DNA of 64,000 nt from Rhodobiaceae bacterium (GCA_028278505.1 JANQEG010000079.1:22078-86077), one strand, 5' to 3'. Positions 32,965 to 42,681 are shown, counted from the stretch's first letter. The notes: a model not told the origin generated them from the sequence alone. Numbers and translations are program-made.

Positions 32965-33776
32965 GCGGCATTCAGAGACTCCCCATTGCGGACATACACA
33001 TACCGCCCAATCGGATTCGCGAGATCAACGAGGCCTGGGTTGAGATGTTCATCGCGAGCCTCGCGGATGGGCACGAGCTGCCGCCGATCAAGGTCCGCGG
33101 TAACGGCGATAAATTCACACTGGTCGCTGGTCTTCACCGCCTTACGGCGCATCAACGTCGCGAGGTCGATGCGATAGATGTCCATGTCGTCAACTACGAG
33201 ACCGATGACAAAGCGCGGCTCGACGAAATCCTCGAAAACGTCCTTCGAAATCCGCTAACAGCGCTTGAACGGGCGCAAAGCCTGTTCGAAATGCAGCAAA
33301 TTTATCAATGGCTCTATCCGGAGATGAAACCGGGTGGCGATCGCCGGAGCGAGAAGGTGAAAAATCAAACGGCCATTTTGGCCGTTTGGTCGGAGATACT
33401 CGAAAAAGTTGGTCTTTCGGAACGCGCCTTCAGGCGGGCCGTCGCGATATGGAAAGGCCTTGATCCGGCAATCCGCGACCGCGTCCGCGGCACATGGCTC
33501 GCTGATCATCAGGCTGGGTTGGGGCTCTTGGCCGAACAGGACGAAGAGATGCAGGCCAAGGTCTGCGACATCCTTTTCGCCGACGCGCCAAAAGCCTCCA
33601 GTGTCGCGGATGCACTGATCCTCGCCGCCAACAAAAAACTCCCGGCGCCGGCCGACAAGCTCCTCAATTCAACCCTCGGCAATATCGGCCGGCTCGACAA
33701 GACGCGGCGCGCGGCGGTCTACGACGCCTTCGAGCGCGAGATCAGAGAGCACGCCAAGACGCGGGGCTGGTTCTGA
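32961..33776 (+). CDS. ParB N-terminal domain-like phage protein
   Basis: LPIADIHIPPNRIREINEAWVEMFIASLADGHELPPIKVR...LVAGLHRLTAHQR. Confidence 0.8.
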   Translation: MSGIQRLPIADIHIPPNRIREINEAWVEMFIASLADGHELPPIKVRGNGDKFTLVAGLHRLTAHQRREVDAIDVHVVNYETDDKARLDEILENVLRNPLTALERAQSLFEMQQIYQWLYPEMKPGGDRRSEKVKNQTAILAVWSEILEKVGLSERAFRRAVAIWKGLDPAIRDRVRGTWLADHQAGLGLLAEQDEEMQAKVCDILFADAPKASSVADALILAANKKLPAPADKLLNSTLGNIGRLDKTRRAAVYDAFEREIREHAKTRGWF

Positions 33777-34234
33777 TGGTCAAGGCGCGCGGCGACAACC
33801 AGACAATGGACCTGCTCCAATGGAAGCCGCCGCAAGTCTGCATCGATCGGGGCGCCGAAGCAGCGGGAAAAGGCACGCTCGACAACAAGATAGCCCGGAT
33901 CATATCGGCCGCGCTCCGGGCCTCAAAGCGAGACCGTTCGGACGTCGCCTACGACATGACCGAGTTTCTCGGGCGCCGCGTTTCGATGGAAATGCTCGAA
34001 AAATGGGCCAGTCAGGCGGCAACAGGCCATCGCATCCCGCTCGATGCCTTCATCGCCTTGATCGATGTTACCGGCTCTCACCAACTCGTCGGATTTGTTG
34101 CCGATCAGTTCGATCTCGCGGTCATCCCTCAACAATACGCCGATGTCATCGAACTCCACCTGATCGAGGAACACGAACGCGAGGTCGCCGACCGGAAGGC
34201 CGCGCTCCAGGCGAAGTGGAGGCGTTGCCGATGA
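33776..34234 (+). CDS. Phage regulatory or accessory protein upstream of transposase
   Basis: 152 aa, coupled to neighbours; DNKIARIISAALRASKRDRSDVAYDMTEFLGRRVSMEMLEKWASQA. Confidence 0.6.
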   Translation: MVKARGDNQTMDLLQWKPPQVCIDRGAEAAGKGTLDNKIARIISAALRASKRDRSDVAYDMTEFLGRRVSMEMLEKWASQAATGHRIPLDAFIALIDVTGSHQLVGFVADQFDLAVIPQQYADVIELHLIEEHEREVADRKAALQAKWRRCR

Positions 34235-36408
34235 AGCTCTGGCTGACCGCGCAGGAGATTGCCGACGCAAAACTGCCCGGATTGCCGGCGGTAAAGCGGC
34301 CGCTCAACGCCCTTATTGATCGCGAGAGGTGGCGGGATAGCAGTCTGGCGCGGTGCCAGAAGCGTCGCGGCGGACCAATCTGGACCTACCACATCGACCT
34401 GCTGCCATTGCCGGCACGGCTCGCCTACGCGCGACGCCACCTGTTGCTAGACCAGGCCGACTTTGAGTTCGAGACGCCGGCCGAGGATGATGGGGCTGCG
34501 CTTACTGCGCGCCTGCAGGGCGATGCACGGCTGGCGGTGCTTCGCATTTGTGACCGGTTTAGGGCGAAATCCGATCTTTCGGTGACCGCCGGCGACCATT
34601 TGTTTTCAGAACTTTTCAATAGCGCTTCGATCGACCTTCCAGACTGGGTTCGAACGGCCGTCAAACGGATCAGCCCACGCACACTTGCCAATTGGCGGTC
34701 GCGGGTGAAATCCGGCGATGCGGACAAGCTAGCAGTCGATCGGGCGGCGGCGCGAAAAGGCTCCGGCGTGCTCGACCGCGCCCATGGCGGCGAGGTGAAG
34801 ACGCTGATCCTGGCGGCGATCGCCAAGAACCAGTTTCTTTTCGCCCATCACGTCCGGGCCTTGGTGCGCGACCGGTATGGCGATGAACTGGAGATGGTCT
34901 GTTCTCACACCGGCGAAATCACCTCGGTCAAACTGCCGCCCTTGCGCACCTTCCAGGATGCGATCCGGCGCTGGAAGGTCGAGCACAAGACCGAGCTCCT
35001 GAAGCTCACTGACCCGGATGGGTTCAAGTCGAAGGCGCGGTACGTCGCGACCGGCTCGACCAAGGCCGACAGGCTCAATGAGGTTTGGGAAATTGATGCC
35101 TCACCCGCCGATGTAATGCTCGTCGACGGTCGTTATTCCTTCTATTCCTGCACGGACATCTTCTCACGACGCAAGATCGCGCTCGCCTCAAAGACGCCGC
35201 GCGCCGATGCGGTCGCGCTTTTGCTGCGCAAGGCGCTGATCGCCTGGGGTGTCCCGGAAATCATCCGCACCGACCGCGGATCGGATTTCACCGCGCACTC
35301 GACAGGCCGGCTCATGGCCGCGCTCGGGATCGAAGCGGATATCTGCCCGGCCAATTCTCCCGAGCGAAAAGGTGTCGTCGAGCGCGCCATCCGCACGTTT
35401 CAGCACAGCCTGTGCCGCACGCTTCCCGGCTTCATCGGCCACTCGGTCGCCGACCGCAAAGTGATCGAGGGCCGCAAGGCGTTCTCGCAGCGCCTCGGCC
35501 TCGACGACGCGGACCTGTTCAATGTCGAACTGACCCTGCCGGAGTTCGAGGACTACGCCGACCGGTGGTGCGAGGCGGTCTATGCCCACAATAAACATGG
35601 CGGGCTTCGCGGCGTGACGCCGTTCGAAAAGGCCGCGTCCTACACGGGCAAGGTCCGGCGGATCGAAAACGAGGACGCGCTTAACCTGCTGCTGGCGCCG
35701 ATCGCCGGCAAGGACGGCTATCGTCAGATGACGAAGAGCGGTGTCCGGGTCGACGGTTATCACTACCTGCCTCACTGCCCGGTCCTTCCGGGCACGCGCG
35801 TTTTCTGTCGGCACGATCCTGCTGATCTCGGACGGCTGCACGTCTTTGCCGACGACGGCGAGAGCTTCATCGGCCATGCGATTTGCGCCGAACTCGCCGG
35901 CCTTGATCCGGCGGAAGTGGTGGCAAAGGCCCGTGCCATGCAAAAGGCGCTGATCGACGAAACGGTCAAACCGTTGCGCCGCGTGGCCCGCAGCATCGGC
36001 ACCCGCGATGTCGTTGAAGCGATATTGCGCGGGGCGGAAAAGGATCACGCCGACCTTCTCGCCTTCCCGCGTCCCATTGAAGCGCACGAAACCCCGGCGA
36101 TCCGCGCCGCGGCCGCGGCCGTTTCCGACACCGAGCCCGCGCCGACGCCGATGGATGCGCGCGCGGCGGAGCTTCACGCCGAAATCCGCCGCGACCTGGA
36201 GGGCACGCCAGCGACAACACCGGCGAATGTCCAGGCGCTGCCCGAAACCCGCGAGCAGCGGTTCCGCCGCGCGCTTGATCTGGAGCGCCGGATCGCCGCC
36301 GGCGACCTGGTCGATCCGAAAAAGGCCTTGTGGCTCGGCGGCTACCAGGCCGGGCCGGAGTACCGAGCCTTGAAGTTGATGCGTGAGGGAGCCGAGGCAC
36401 TCGGCTGA
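34231..36408 (+). CDS. Mu-type transposase A (DDE integrase core)
   Basis: N-terminal Mu DNA-binding-like WLTAQEIADAKLPGLPAVKRPLNALIDRERW; DDE core WEIDASPADVMLVDGRYSFYSCTDIFSRRK...RTDRGSDFTA...NSPERKGVVERAIRTFQHSL. Confidence 0.93.
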   Translation: MKLWLTAQEIADAKLPGLPAVKRPLNALIDRERWRDSSLARCQKRRGGPIWTYHIDLLPLPARLAYARRHLLLDQADFEFETPAEDDGAALTARLQGDARLAVLRICDRFRAKSDLSVTAGDHLFSELFNSASIDLPDWVRTAVKRISPRTLANWRSRVKSGDADKLAVDRAAARKGSGVLDRAHGGEVKTLILAAIAKNQFLFAHHVRALVRDRYGDELEMVCSHTGEITSVKLPPLRTFQDAIRRWKVEHKTELLKLTDPDGFKSKARYVATGSTKADRLNEVWEIDASPADVMLVDGRYSFYSCTDIFSRRKIALASKTPRADAVALLLRKALIAWGVPEIIRTDRGSDFTAHSTGRLMAALGIEADICPANSPERKGVVERAIRTFQHSLCRTLPGFIGHSVADRKVIEGRKAFSQRLGLDDADLFNVELTLPEFEDYADRWCEAVYAHNKHGGLRGVTPFEKAASYTGKVRRIENEDALNLLLAPIAGKDGYRQMTKSGVRVDGYHYLPHCPVLPGTRVFCRHDPADLGRLHVFADDGESFIGHAICAELAGLDPAEVVAKARAMQKALIDETVKPLRRVARSIGTRDVVEAILRGAEKDHADLLAFPRPIEAHETPAIRAAAAAVSDTEPAPTPMDARAAELHAEIRRDLEGTPATTPANVQALPETREQRFRRALDLERRIAAGDLVDPKKALWLGGYQAGPEYRALKLMREGAEALG

Positions 36409-36482
36409 ACGTGAAAAGGGCGCCGCTGCAACGGCGCCCCAAGACCGGCGCTTGGCGCAGGTCATCGCTTAGAGGAACGACC

Positions 36483-37238
36483 ATGACGAATACAGAACAG
36501 CACGTCAAGCGATCGTCGATCGCTGCCCTTACGAACGTGACGGAACTCATGGTGCTCGCCGAGACGCTCCGCGGTCGCGATCCCATGTTGCCCGGTATCG
36601 GCGTGTTCTCTGGACCGTCCGGCTACGGCAAGACCTACGCCGCGGTCTACCTGCAGAACAAGACGCGGGCGCTCCGCGTCGAGGTTGCGAAGAGCTGGAC
36701 GGGGCGCATCTTTATGCAAAATGTGCTTCGCGAAGCGGGCATCGCCAAGCCGCGCGGCTCGATCGGCGACATGGTCGAGGAAGCGGTCATGATCCTCGGC
36801 GACGATCCGACGAGGCCGCTGATCATCGACGAGGCCGATTGGCTCGTCGAGAAGCGCCTCATCGAATATGCCCGCGAGCTACACGACCGCTCCGCAGTGC
36901 CGCTGATCCTGATCGGCGAGGAACACCTGCCACTCAAGCTTTTGGATAGCGACCTCGAACGCGTCCATAACCGCGTTCTGGATTGGAAATATGCCAGTCC
37001 CTGCGGCGGCGGCGACGCCCGCGCGCTCGCCGAGATCATCTGCCCCAACCTCGATATTGCCGATGATCTGATCGCAGAGATCGTCCGCAAGGCAAGAGGC
37101 GTCACGCGCCGCGTCGTCGTCAATCTGGCGCGGATCAGCGAGTCGGCGCGCAACACCGGCGCACTTTCCCTCGACCTCGCCTCCTATCCGGAGAGTTTCT
37201 TCACCGGCGACCCTCCCACCCGCGGGAGGGCGGCGTGA
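36483..37238 (+). CDS. MuB-like AAA ATPase (transposition target selection)
   Basis: GVFSGPSGYGKTYAAVYLQNKTRALRVEV, PLIIDEADWLV; directly after MuA. Confidence 0.9.
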   Translation: MTNTEQHVKRSSIAALTNVTELMVLAETLRGRDPMLPGIGVFSGPSGYGKTYAAVYLQNKTRALRVEVAKSWTGRIFMQNVLREAGIAKPRGSIGDMVEEAVMILGDDPTRPLIIDEADWLVEKRLIEYARELHDRSAVPLILIGEEHLPLKLLDSDLERVHNRVLDWKYASPCGGGDARALAEIICPNLDIADDLIAEIVRKARGVTRRVVVNLARISESARNTGALSLDLASYPESFFTGDPPTRGRAA

Positions 37239-37822
37239 TGGGGCTGTCGGTCAAGATCAAGGCGACGGCCCGCGCGCCGGTGCTTGAAGGCCGGACGCTC
37301 TACTGGTCGGCGATGAGGGACGCCGGCGAGTTTACAATCGCGGAAATCGCCGATCGATGCGGCGTCACCCTTGGCACGATCCGCCGATACCTGCGCCCAC
37401 TCGCCAAACTCGGCTACGTGGTGACCGCCGGCCGCGGCCGCTACCGGCTGCGGGCGCGGGCGCCGATCGAGGCGCCGCTGAAGGGCACGCGGCCGGAGGC
37501 CCGTCTCACGCGCCAGCATCAGATCTGGAACGCGATACGGGCACTGAAGACGTTCACCGTCGTCGAGCTGGCGGTTGCCGCGTCGACGGAGGAGGCGCCG
37601 ATCCGGCCGCGAACGGCGAAAGACTATGTCTGTCAGCTCCGCGCGGCGGGCTACCTGCAGATCGTTCAAAGAAAGGGGTTCGCCAGCGCCCACACCTACC
37701 GGCTGCGCCCGGCAATGAGCACCGGCCCGATGCCGCCCGCAATCCTGCGGGCCAGGGTCGTTTACGACCGCAACATGAACGCGATCGTCGGCGAGGCGAT
37801 CGGCAAGGAGGTGTCGCTGTGA
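37235..37822 (+). CDS. Winged-HTH-like phage protein
   Basis: FTIAEIADRCGVTLGTIRRYLRPLAKLGYVV; second HTH-like segment. Confidence 0.65.
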   Translation: MMGLSVKIKATARAPVLEGRTLYWSAMRDAGEFTIAEIADRCGVTLGTIRRYLRPLAKLGYVVTAGRGRYRLRARAPIEAPLKGTRPEARLTRQHQIWNAIRALKTFTVVELAVAASTEEAPIRPRTAKDYVCQLRAAGYLQIVQRKGFASAHTYRLRPAMSTGPMPPAILRARVVYDRNMNAIVGEAIGKEVSL

Positions 37823-38238
37823 AACGCGGGCCAAGGCCGGGCATCCAGAATGGCGATGACCGCAACATGTTCGAAAAGGCGGTCGAGGCCTGGGCCGGCG
37901 ACCAGCCCGATTGGGTCGAGGAACTGGCGCTGCTGGCCGATCGCGAGGGTTTGAAGGCGGCGGGAAAGGCGATCAGCTATTCGCCCGCCGTCGTCTCCGA
38001 GGTTCTTCGAAAAAAGTACGCCGGGGATATCGAGCGGGTCACCGAAAAGGTGCGCGGAGCGCTCATGGGGGTTGTCGTCGAGTGCCCGATCCTCGGCGAG
38101 ATAACGCGTGATCTTTGTCTCGATCATCAAAAGGCGCCCTACGCTGCGACGAATTCGCTCCGGCCCAAACTCTACCGCGCCTGCCGCGGGCCTTGTCCGC
38201 ATTCACGGCTGAAGGGAGGCGGCGATGGCACTCAGTGA
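37819..38238 (+). CDS. Hypothetical phage protein with HTH-like segment
   Basis: GTG start overlapping previous stop; LKAAGKAISYSPAVVSEVLRKKYAGDIERVTEKVRGAL; several C-terminal Cys. Confidence 0.65.
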   Translation: MKRGPRPGIQNGDDRNMFEKAVEAWAGDQPDWVEELALLADREGLKAAGKAISYSPAVVSEVLRKKYAGDIERVTEKVRGALMGVVVECPILGEITRDLCLDHQKAPYAATNSLRPKLYRACRGPCPHSRLKGGGDGTQ

Positions 38239-38446
38239 CGGGATTCAACTGGTTCTCGATGACCTCGCACAGCACGCCGACGGCGTAACGCTCGATGCGC
38301 ATCAGGTCGGGGATCTCCGCGCGACCCTCAAATACTGGCAAACCATCGCGGCGAGCATGGAAAAGGCGCTCGACACCCTTTCCGAGTCCGGCGAGCGAGC
38401 CGCTTGGAGTGTCCCCTTGGACGGCCCGGTGAAGGGAGATCGGTGA
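38225..38446 (+). CDS. Hypothetical phage protein
   Basis: 73 aa, coupled to neighbours. Confidence 0.5.
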   Translation: MALSDGIQLVLDDLAQHADGVTLDAHQVGDLRATLKYWQTIAASMEKALDTLSESGERAAWSVPLDGPVKGDR

Positions 38447-39108
38447 TGGAAATCCAAATCAAAACGCTCGTTGATATCGTCGGTGAATACTACGGGATTT
38501 CTCAGGCCGACATCCTCTCCGACCGGCGGACGAAGGACTTTGTGAGAGGGCGCCATGTGGTCGCCTGGCTCGCTGCGACGCGCACCTCCAAGTCGTTGCC
38601 GGCGATCGGCCGGTGTTTGGGCGGCCGCGACCACACGAGCATTCTGCATGCGCGCAACAAAATCGAACGGCTTCGCCAGGAGGACAGGCGTCTGGCGCGC
38701 GAGCTTGCCGAGATCATCGAATTGGTCGAGGTGGTCGAAGCTTCGCTGAAGCAGCTCCGCATCGATGTCGCGCCCGATATCGATCCGCTCGATGTCGCGC
38801 GGCGCGTCGTTGCGCGCCCAGGATTGGCCGCCTCCATCACGGTGAATGAAATCCAGGCACTGGCCAGTTATGTCGCCGCGTTTTGCAGCAAAACCGAAGA
38901 CGACCCGAACGACGCAATTACGATCGACGGCCTTCGATACATCGCCGCATGGGAATCGCTCGCCACACCACCGCCTTCTATCCGCCGCCGCTGGCACGTC
39001 CCGCCGGTCCTGGCCGAAGGACCGGCCGCGACCGCGGTTTCGCTCGGCGATCCGCCGCCGGGCCGCTCGGCACTCGACCAAAGACAGCAATCCGAAAACG
39101 GGAGTTAG
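38446..39108 (+). CDS. DnaA domain IV-like (Bac_DnaA_C) phage protein
   Basis: LVDIVGEYYGISQADILSDRRTKDFVRGRHVVAWLAATRTSKSLPAIGRCLGGRDHTSILHARNKIERL matches the DnaA domain IV DNA-binding pattern. Confidence 0.85.
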   Translation: MEIQIKTLVDIVGEYYGISQADILSDRRTKDFVRGRHVVAWLAATRTSKSLPAIGRCLGGRDHTSILHARNKIERLRQEDRRLARELAEIIELVEVVEASLKQLRIDVAPDIDPLDVARRVVARPGLAASITVNEIQALASYVAAFCSKTEDDPNDAITIDGLRYIAAWESLATPPPSIRRRWHVPPVLAEGPAATAVSLGDPPPGRSALDQRQQSENGS

Positions 39109-39110
39109 AC

Positions 39111-39626
39111 ATGGGCAAACGCAGGGCGAAGGCCGTCGATTTTCCGGTGCCGCAGAGCGCCGCCGACGCCACCGATCAGCTTGCCGAGATCGGCAATTTA
39201 CGCCGCTCGATCGACCGGCGCGAAGCCGACATGAACGACCATCTCGCTGAAATCAAAGCGGCCGTAGAGAGCGCGGTCCAGCCCGACCGCGAGCGGTTGA
39301 AGGGCCTGGAAGAGGGCCTGCAGGTCTGGGCGGAAGCCAACCGGGCGGCGCTGACCAATGGCGGCAAGAGCAAGACCGCCGATCTCGGCACCGGCAAGGT
39401 GTTGTGGCGCCAGCGTCCGCCTTCGGTCTCGATCCGCAAGGTCGCCGACGTGATCGACCGGCTGAAGGCCGCCGGCCTTCAGCGCTTCATCCGGGTGAAA
39501 TCCGAACCGAACAAGGAAGCGATGCTTGAGGAGCCCGAAGCCGCGGACGCGATCGAGGGCATCCGGATCGTTCAGGGCGAGGAGGATTTCGTCATCGAAC
39601 CCTATGAGGCGGAGGTGGTTCGATGA
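39111..39626 (+). CDS. Gam-like host-nuclease inhibitor
   Basis: LRRSIDRREADMNDHLAEIKAAVESAVQPDRERLKGLEEGLQVWAEANRAALTNGGKSKTADLGTGKVLWRQRPPSVSI. Confidence 0.9.
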   Translation: MGKRRAKAVDFPVPQSAADATDQLAEIGNLRRSIDRREADMNDHLAEIKAAVESAVQPDRERLKGLEEGLQVWAEANRAALTNGGKSKTADLGTGKVLWRQRPPSVSIRKVADVIDRLKAAGLQRFIRVKSEPNKEAMLEEPEAADAIEGIRIVQGEEDFVIEPYEAEVVR

Positions 39627-40096
39627 CGGACAGGCAATGCCGGATTTGCGGCTGCACCGATATCACCGCCTGCCAGCACGACGACGGTACGCCCTGCGCC
39701 TGGGTCGATGACGATCTGTGCAGCGTTTGCCACGACGCTGAAATCGCGAGCGTTCAGCGCGATGCGGCGCGCTATCGGCACCTCCGTAACCGGCGAACGA
39801 CACAGGCTGATATTGACGAGGGCGGCGTCTTCGCCGGCCGCACGGCCGACAACACCATCCTCGGCGGCGAGCATTTGGACCGGGCCATAGATGCGGAGTT
39901 GGGCCTTGACGCGCCGGAAGTCGCGCCGCTGGAAACGCGGCTCGCCGATTGCCTCGCCGCCTGTGTCGACACACCGCTCATTGAGGGCCGCGACGAACTC
40001 GGCGGGCATTCGTCACCGCTGCAGCTCCGGCTCGGTTTCTTCAAGCCGGAACTCAGCAACCGCGCGGCCGAGCTTCTTGACGAGGCCGGGCGATGA
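39623..40096 (+). CDS. Cys-rich (zinc-binding-like) phage protein
   Basis: CRICGCTDITACQHDDGTPCAWVDDDLCSVCHD. Confidence 0.65.
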   Translation: MTDRQCRICGCTDITACQHDDGTPCAWVDDDLCSVCHDAEIASVQRDAARYRHLRNRRTTQADIDEGGVFAGRTADNTILGGEHLDRAIDAELGLDAPEVAPLETRLADCLAACVDTPLIEGRDELGGHSSPLQLRLGFFKPELSNRAAELLDEAGR

Positions 40097-40287
40097 GCGA
40101 ATTCCGCGACAGAGATTCGGTGGTCAAGGTCAACGGTTACCGGTTTCCGGGCGTCGTGGTTTGCTCCTTCACCACGCTCAAAGGCAGGCGGCGCTACGTC
40201 GTCGAATGCACCGCGCCCGAAGTCGAGGGGTGTTTGCACATTTTTTCCGGACGCCAACTGGCGCCGGCTCCGGAGCAGGGCTCATGA
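40093..40287 (+). CDS. Small hypothetical phage protein
   Basis: 64 aa, ATGA-type overlaps both sides. Confidence 0.5.
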   Translation: MSEFRDRDSVVKVNGYRFPGVVVCSFTTLKGRRRYVVECTAPEVEGCLHIFSGRQLAPAPEQGS

Positions 40288-40475
40288 AATCCGACCTCAT
40301 CGATCTCACCGTGATCATCCGACACTCGACAGAACGCGCGGTGCTCGTCGACCACGGCGGCGAGGAAGCCGTCTGGCTGCCGTTGAGCCAGGTCGAGATT
40401 GCCCCGAACAGCGACGGCAAGACCGTCACCCTGACGCTGCCGGAATGGTTGGCGCGCGAAAAGGGGATGGTGTGA
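40284..40475 (+). CDS. Small hypothetical phage protein
   Basis: MKSDLIDLTVIIRHSTERAVLVDHGGEEAVWLPLSQVEI...; coupled start at 40284. Confidence 0.55.
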   Translation: MKSDLIDLTVIIRHSTERAVLVDHGGEEAVWLPLSQVEIAPNSDGKTVTLTLPEWLAREKGMV

Positions 40476-40810
40476 TGGGCATTGCCAAGCCCACACTCGG
40501 CTATCCGAGCCGCACGGCCGCCGTTCTGGCCCTTCAGGAGCAGGGTTATTCCAACCGGCAAATCGCAGCTGAGATCGGGATTGCGGTCACCACGGTTTCC
40601 GCTCTTGCCTGCTCGGGCTCGCGCACGGCGATGCCGAAAACCACAGTCATTCGCGTGCCAAACCACATTTGGCGCGATCTGGAATCGGACGCAGCTGTGC
40701 GTCACGTCACGGTTCAAACCCTTATCCGCAAGCTGCTCGCCACCATCACGGGAGACGGTTTGGTCGATGCCATTCTCGACGATGCCGCCGAGGTGGATGC
40801 AAAGCCATGA
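40475..40810 (+). CDS. HTH-domain phage protein
   Basis: AAVLALQEQGYSNRQIAAEIGIAVTTVSAL; ATG at 40475. Confidence 0.6.
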   Translation: MGIAKPTLGYPSRTAAVLALQEQGYSNRQIAAEIGIAVTTVSALACSGSRTAMPKTTVIRVPNHIWRDLESDAAVRHVTVQTLIRKLLATITGDGLVDAILDDAAEVDAKP

Positions 40811-41487
40811 CCAATCCTCTCGCCGCCATCCATATCGCCAAGAAACAACTCGGGCTCGACGACGGCGACTACCGGGCGCTGCTGAAGCGCGTGACCGGCA
40901 AGAGCTCGTCCAAGAATATGACCGATGCCGAGCGCCAGGCCGTCCTGGCCGAGATGCGCCGGCGCGGCTTCAAGCCCGCCCCCAAGGGGTCTTCGAAGGG
41001 CGGTCGAAGTGCCGGCGGGCACCGTTCGCTCGAAGGCCCGTTCGCTAAAAAAGTCCAGGCGTTGTGGATTGCCGGCTGGAACCTCGGCATCGTCCGCTCG
41101 CGAGACGACAAGGCGCTGATCGCCTTCGTCAAACGCCAGACCGGGATCGACCACACAAACTGGCTGGTTTCGGCGGCGGATGCCAAGCGGGTGATTGAAG
41201 CGCTGAAAGGCTGGATGGCGCGTGAGGCCGGCGTTGACTGGACCGGCTACGACAACCCCCGCGAGGCGGTTCTCCGGGCGATCTTCAAGCGGCTTGTGGA
41301 CCTCGGCGCCTTCAAGCCGTTTGCCGGAGAACTCAACGAATCCGACATCGTTAGCTGGGCGCGGGGCGCCCAGTATTGCTGGGCCTGGAAGTTCGGCGAC
41401 TACAGCGATCAGGACTGGATCAACGTCCAGAATCGCGCCGGCGCAAAGCTGCGCGCTGCGCTGGCGAAGCAGCGGGGTGCGGCGTGA
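40807..41487 (+). CDS. GemA family regulatory protein
   Basis: LAAIHIAKKQLGLDDGDYRALLKRVTGKSSSKNMTDAERQAVLAEMRRRGF. Confidence 0.88.
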   Translation: MTNPLAAIHIAKKQLGLDDGDYRALLKRVTGKSSSKNMTDAERQAVLAEMRRRGFKPAPKGSSKGGRSAGGHRSLEGPFAKKVQALWIAGWNLGIVRSRDDKALIAFVKRQTGIDHTNWLVSAADAKRVIEALKGWMAREAGVDWTGYDNPREAVLRAIFKRLVDLGAFKPFAGELNESDIVSWARGAQYCWAWKFGDYSDQDWINVQNRAGAKLRAALAKQRGAA

Positions 41488-41630
41488 CGGAACTCTTTTG
41501 GTTCATCTTCGGATTTTCGCTCGGCGCTTTCGTGCTGGGAACGGCCATCGGTTACTTGGCCATCCGTCTCCTGATCGAGATTCTCCGCCCGCTCACCCGA
41601 TTTGGGGAACCGCGGGAGGACGAAAAATGA
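41484..41630 (+). CDS. Small membrane protein
   Basis: GTG 41484; FWFIFGFSLGAFVLGTAIGYLAIRLLIEIL. Confidence 0.45.
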   Translation: MTELFWFIFGFSLGAFVLGTAIGYLAIRLLIEILRPLTRFGEPREDEK

Positions 41631-41812
41631 AGCTGGGCCAGCAGCTCCGCACCGGCCCTGCCAAGGGCGTCCAGCGCGGCAGCTGGCGGCAGCTGGTCGT
41701 CAAGATCGATTCTGACACTTTCGAGGAAATCCGTGCCCGCGCCGAGCGCGAGAACACCAGCATGGCCGAGCAGGTGCGTTTGTTGATCGAATGGGGGCTC
41801 GAAGCCGAATGA
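41627..41812 (+). CDS. Ribbon-helix-helix-like small protein
   Basis: WRQLVVKIDSDTFEEIRARAERENTSMAEQVRLLIEWGLE. Confidence 0.6.
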   Translation: MKLGQQLRTGPAKGVQRGSWRQLVVKIDSDTFEEIRARAERENTSMAEQVRLLIEWGLEAE

Positions 41813-42039
41813 AAATCTCCCTCGGCCAGCAGATCGATGAGCTCCGCCGCGAGCTCGACCAACGCCGTTTGGTCTATCCGCGGCTGATCGCCGGCCGCAA
41901 ACTGAGGCAATCCGTCGCCGACTATCAGATGGCGCGGCTTCAGGCAGCGTTCGACACGCTCCTGTGGCTGCAGCGCCACGAGGCGGCGATCCGCGCGGCG
42001 GTGGGAAGCGAGAATGAGGGCGCAGATGGTCGCCTATAA
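41809..42039 (+). CDS. Small hypothetical phage protein
   Basis: MKISLGQQIDELRRELDQRRLVYPRLIAGRKLRQSVADYQMARLQAAFDTLLWL. Confidence 0.6.
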   Translation: MKISLGQQIDELRRELDQRRLVYPRLIAGRKLRQSVADYQMARLQAAFDTLLWLQRHEAAIRAAVGSENEGADGRL

Positions 42040-42436
42040 CTTCACGGCATCGATGGCGTCAAAGGTCGCTGGCCGTACCAAGAATCAAACAATCCGGCCA
42101 CTTGGGAGAAAACGCCATGCCCGGCCGGGCGAGGCCGTCCAGCTCTATACCGGCATGAGGACCAAGCATTGCCGCAAGCTCGTTAATCCCGATCCGATCT
42201 GCGTCGCCGCAGTTCCGGTTTGGATGACGAACAGCTTTCAACATGGCCCTGGCGTTTGGGTCGTCGACGGCATCTTTCTCGATACGAACAGAATGGAGGA
42301 GCTAGCCCTCCTCGACGGTTTTTATGACGCACCAATGCCCGTCTTCGCGATGGCCGAATTTTTCCTCTCGCACTACGGCGAGCAGTTCGAAGGCGTTTTG
42401 ATCCGCTGGCAGATCGCATCAGAGGCCGCGCAATGA
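42026..42436 (+). CDS. ASCH/PUA-like domain phage protein (tentative)
   Basis: KNQTIRPLGRKRHARPGEAVQLYTGMRTKHCRKLVNPDPICV resembles ASCH-domain phage proteins. Confidence 0.5.
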   Translation: MVAYNFTASMASKVAGRTKNQTIRPLGRKRHARPGEAVQLYTGMRTKHCRKLVNPDPICVAAVPVWMTNSFQHGPGVWVVDGIFLDTNRMEELALLDGFYDAPMPVFAMAEFFLSHYGEQFEGVLIRWQIASEAAQ

Positions 42437-42681
42437 GCAAGCGCCTGCGCCTCCCGGTCACTGATCACGCCGTGCTCCGCTATCTGGAGCGCGTCTGTGC
42501 GATCGACATCGAAGCCATTCGCCAGCGCATCTACCGCGATGTCCGGCCGGCGCTGACCAGCGGCGGCACCGGCGTGACCGTCAACGGCATTCGCTACCGC
42601 TTCAAGGGGGGGGTGGTCGCAACGGTGCTCGTCGGACCGCGCCGGCCCCGGCGCGAGCTGCCCTGGCCGGCAAAGGAGTGA
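42433..42681 (+). CDS. Hypothetical phage protein
   Basis: 82 aa; VTDHAVLRYLERVCAIDIEAIRQRIYRDV. Confidence 0.55.
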   Translation: MSKRLRLPVTDHAVLRYLERVCAIDIEAIRQRIYRDVRPALTSGGTGVTVNGIRYRFKGGVVATVLVGPRRPRRELPWPAKE

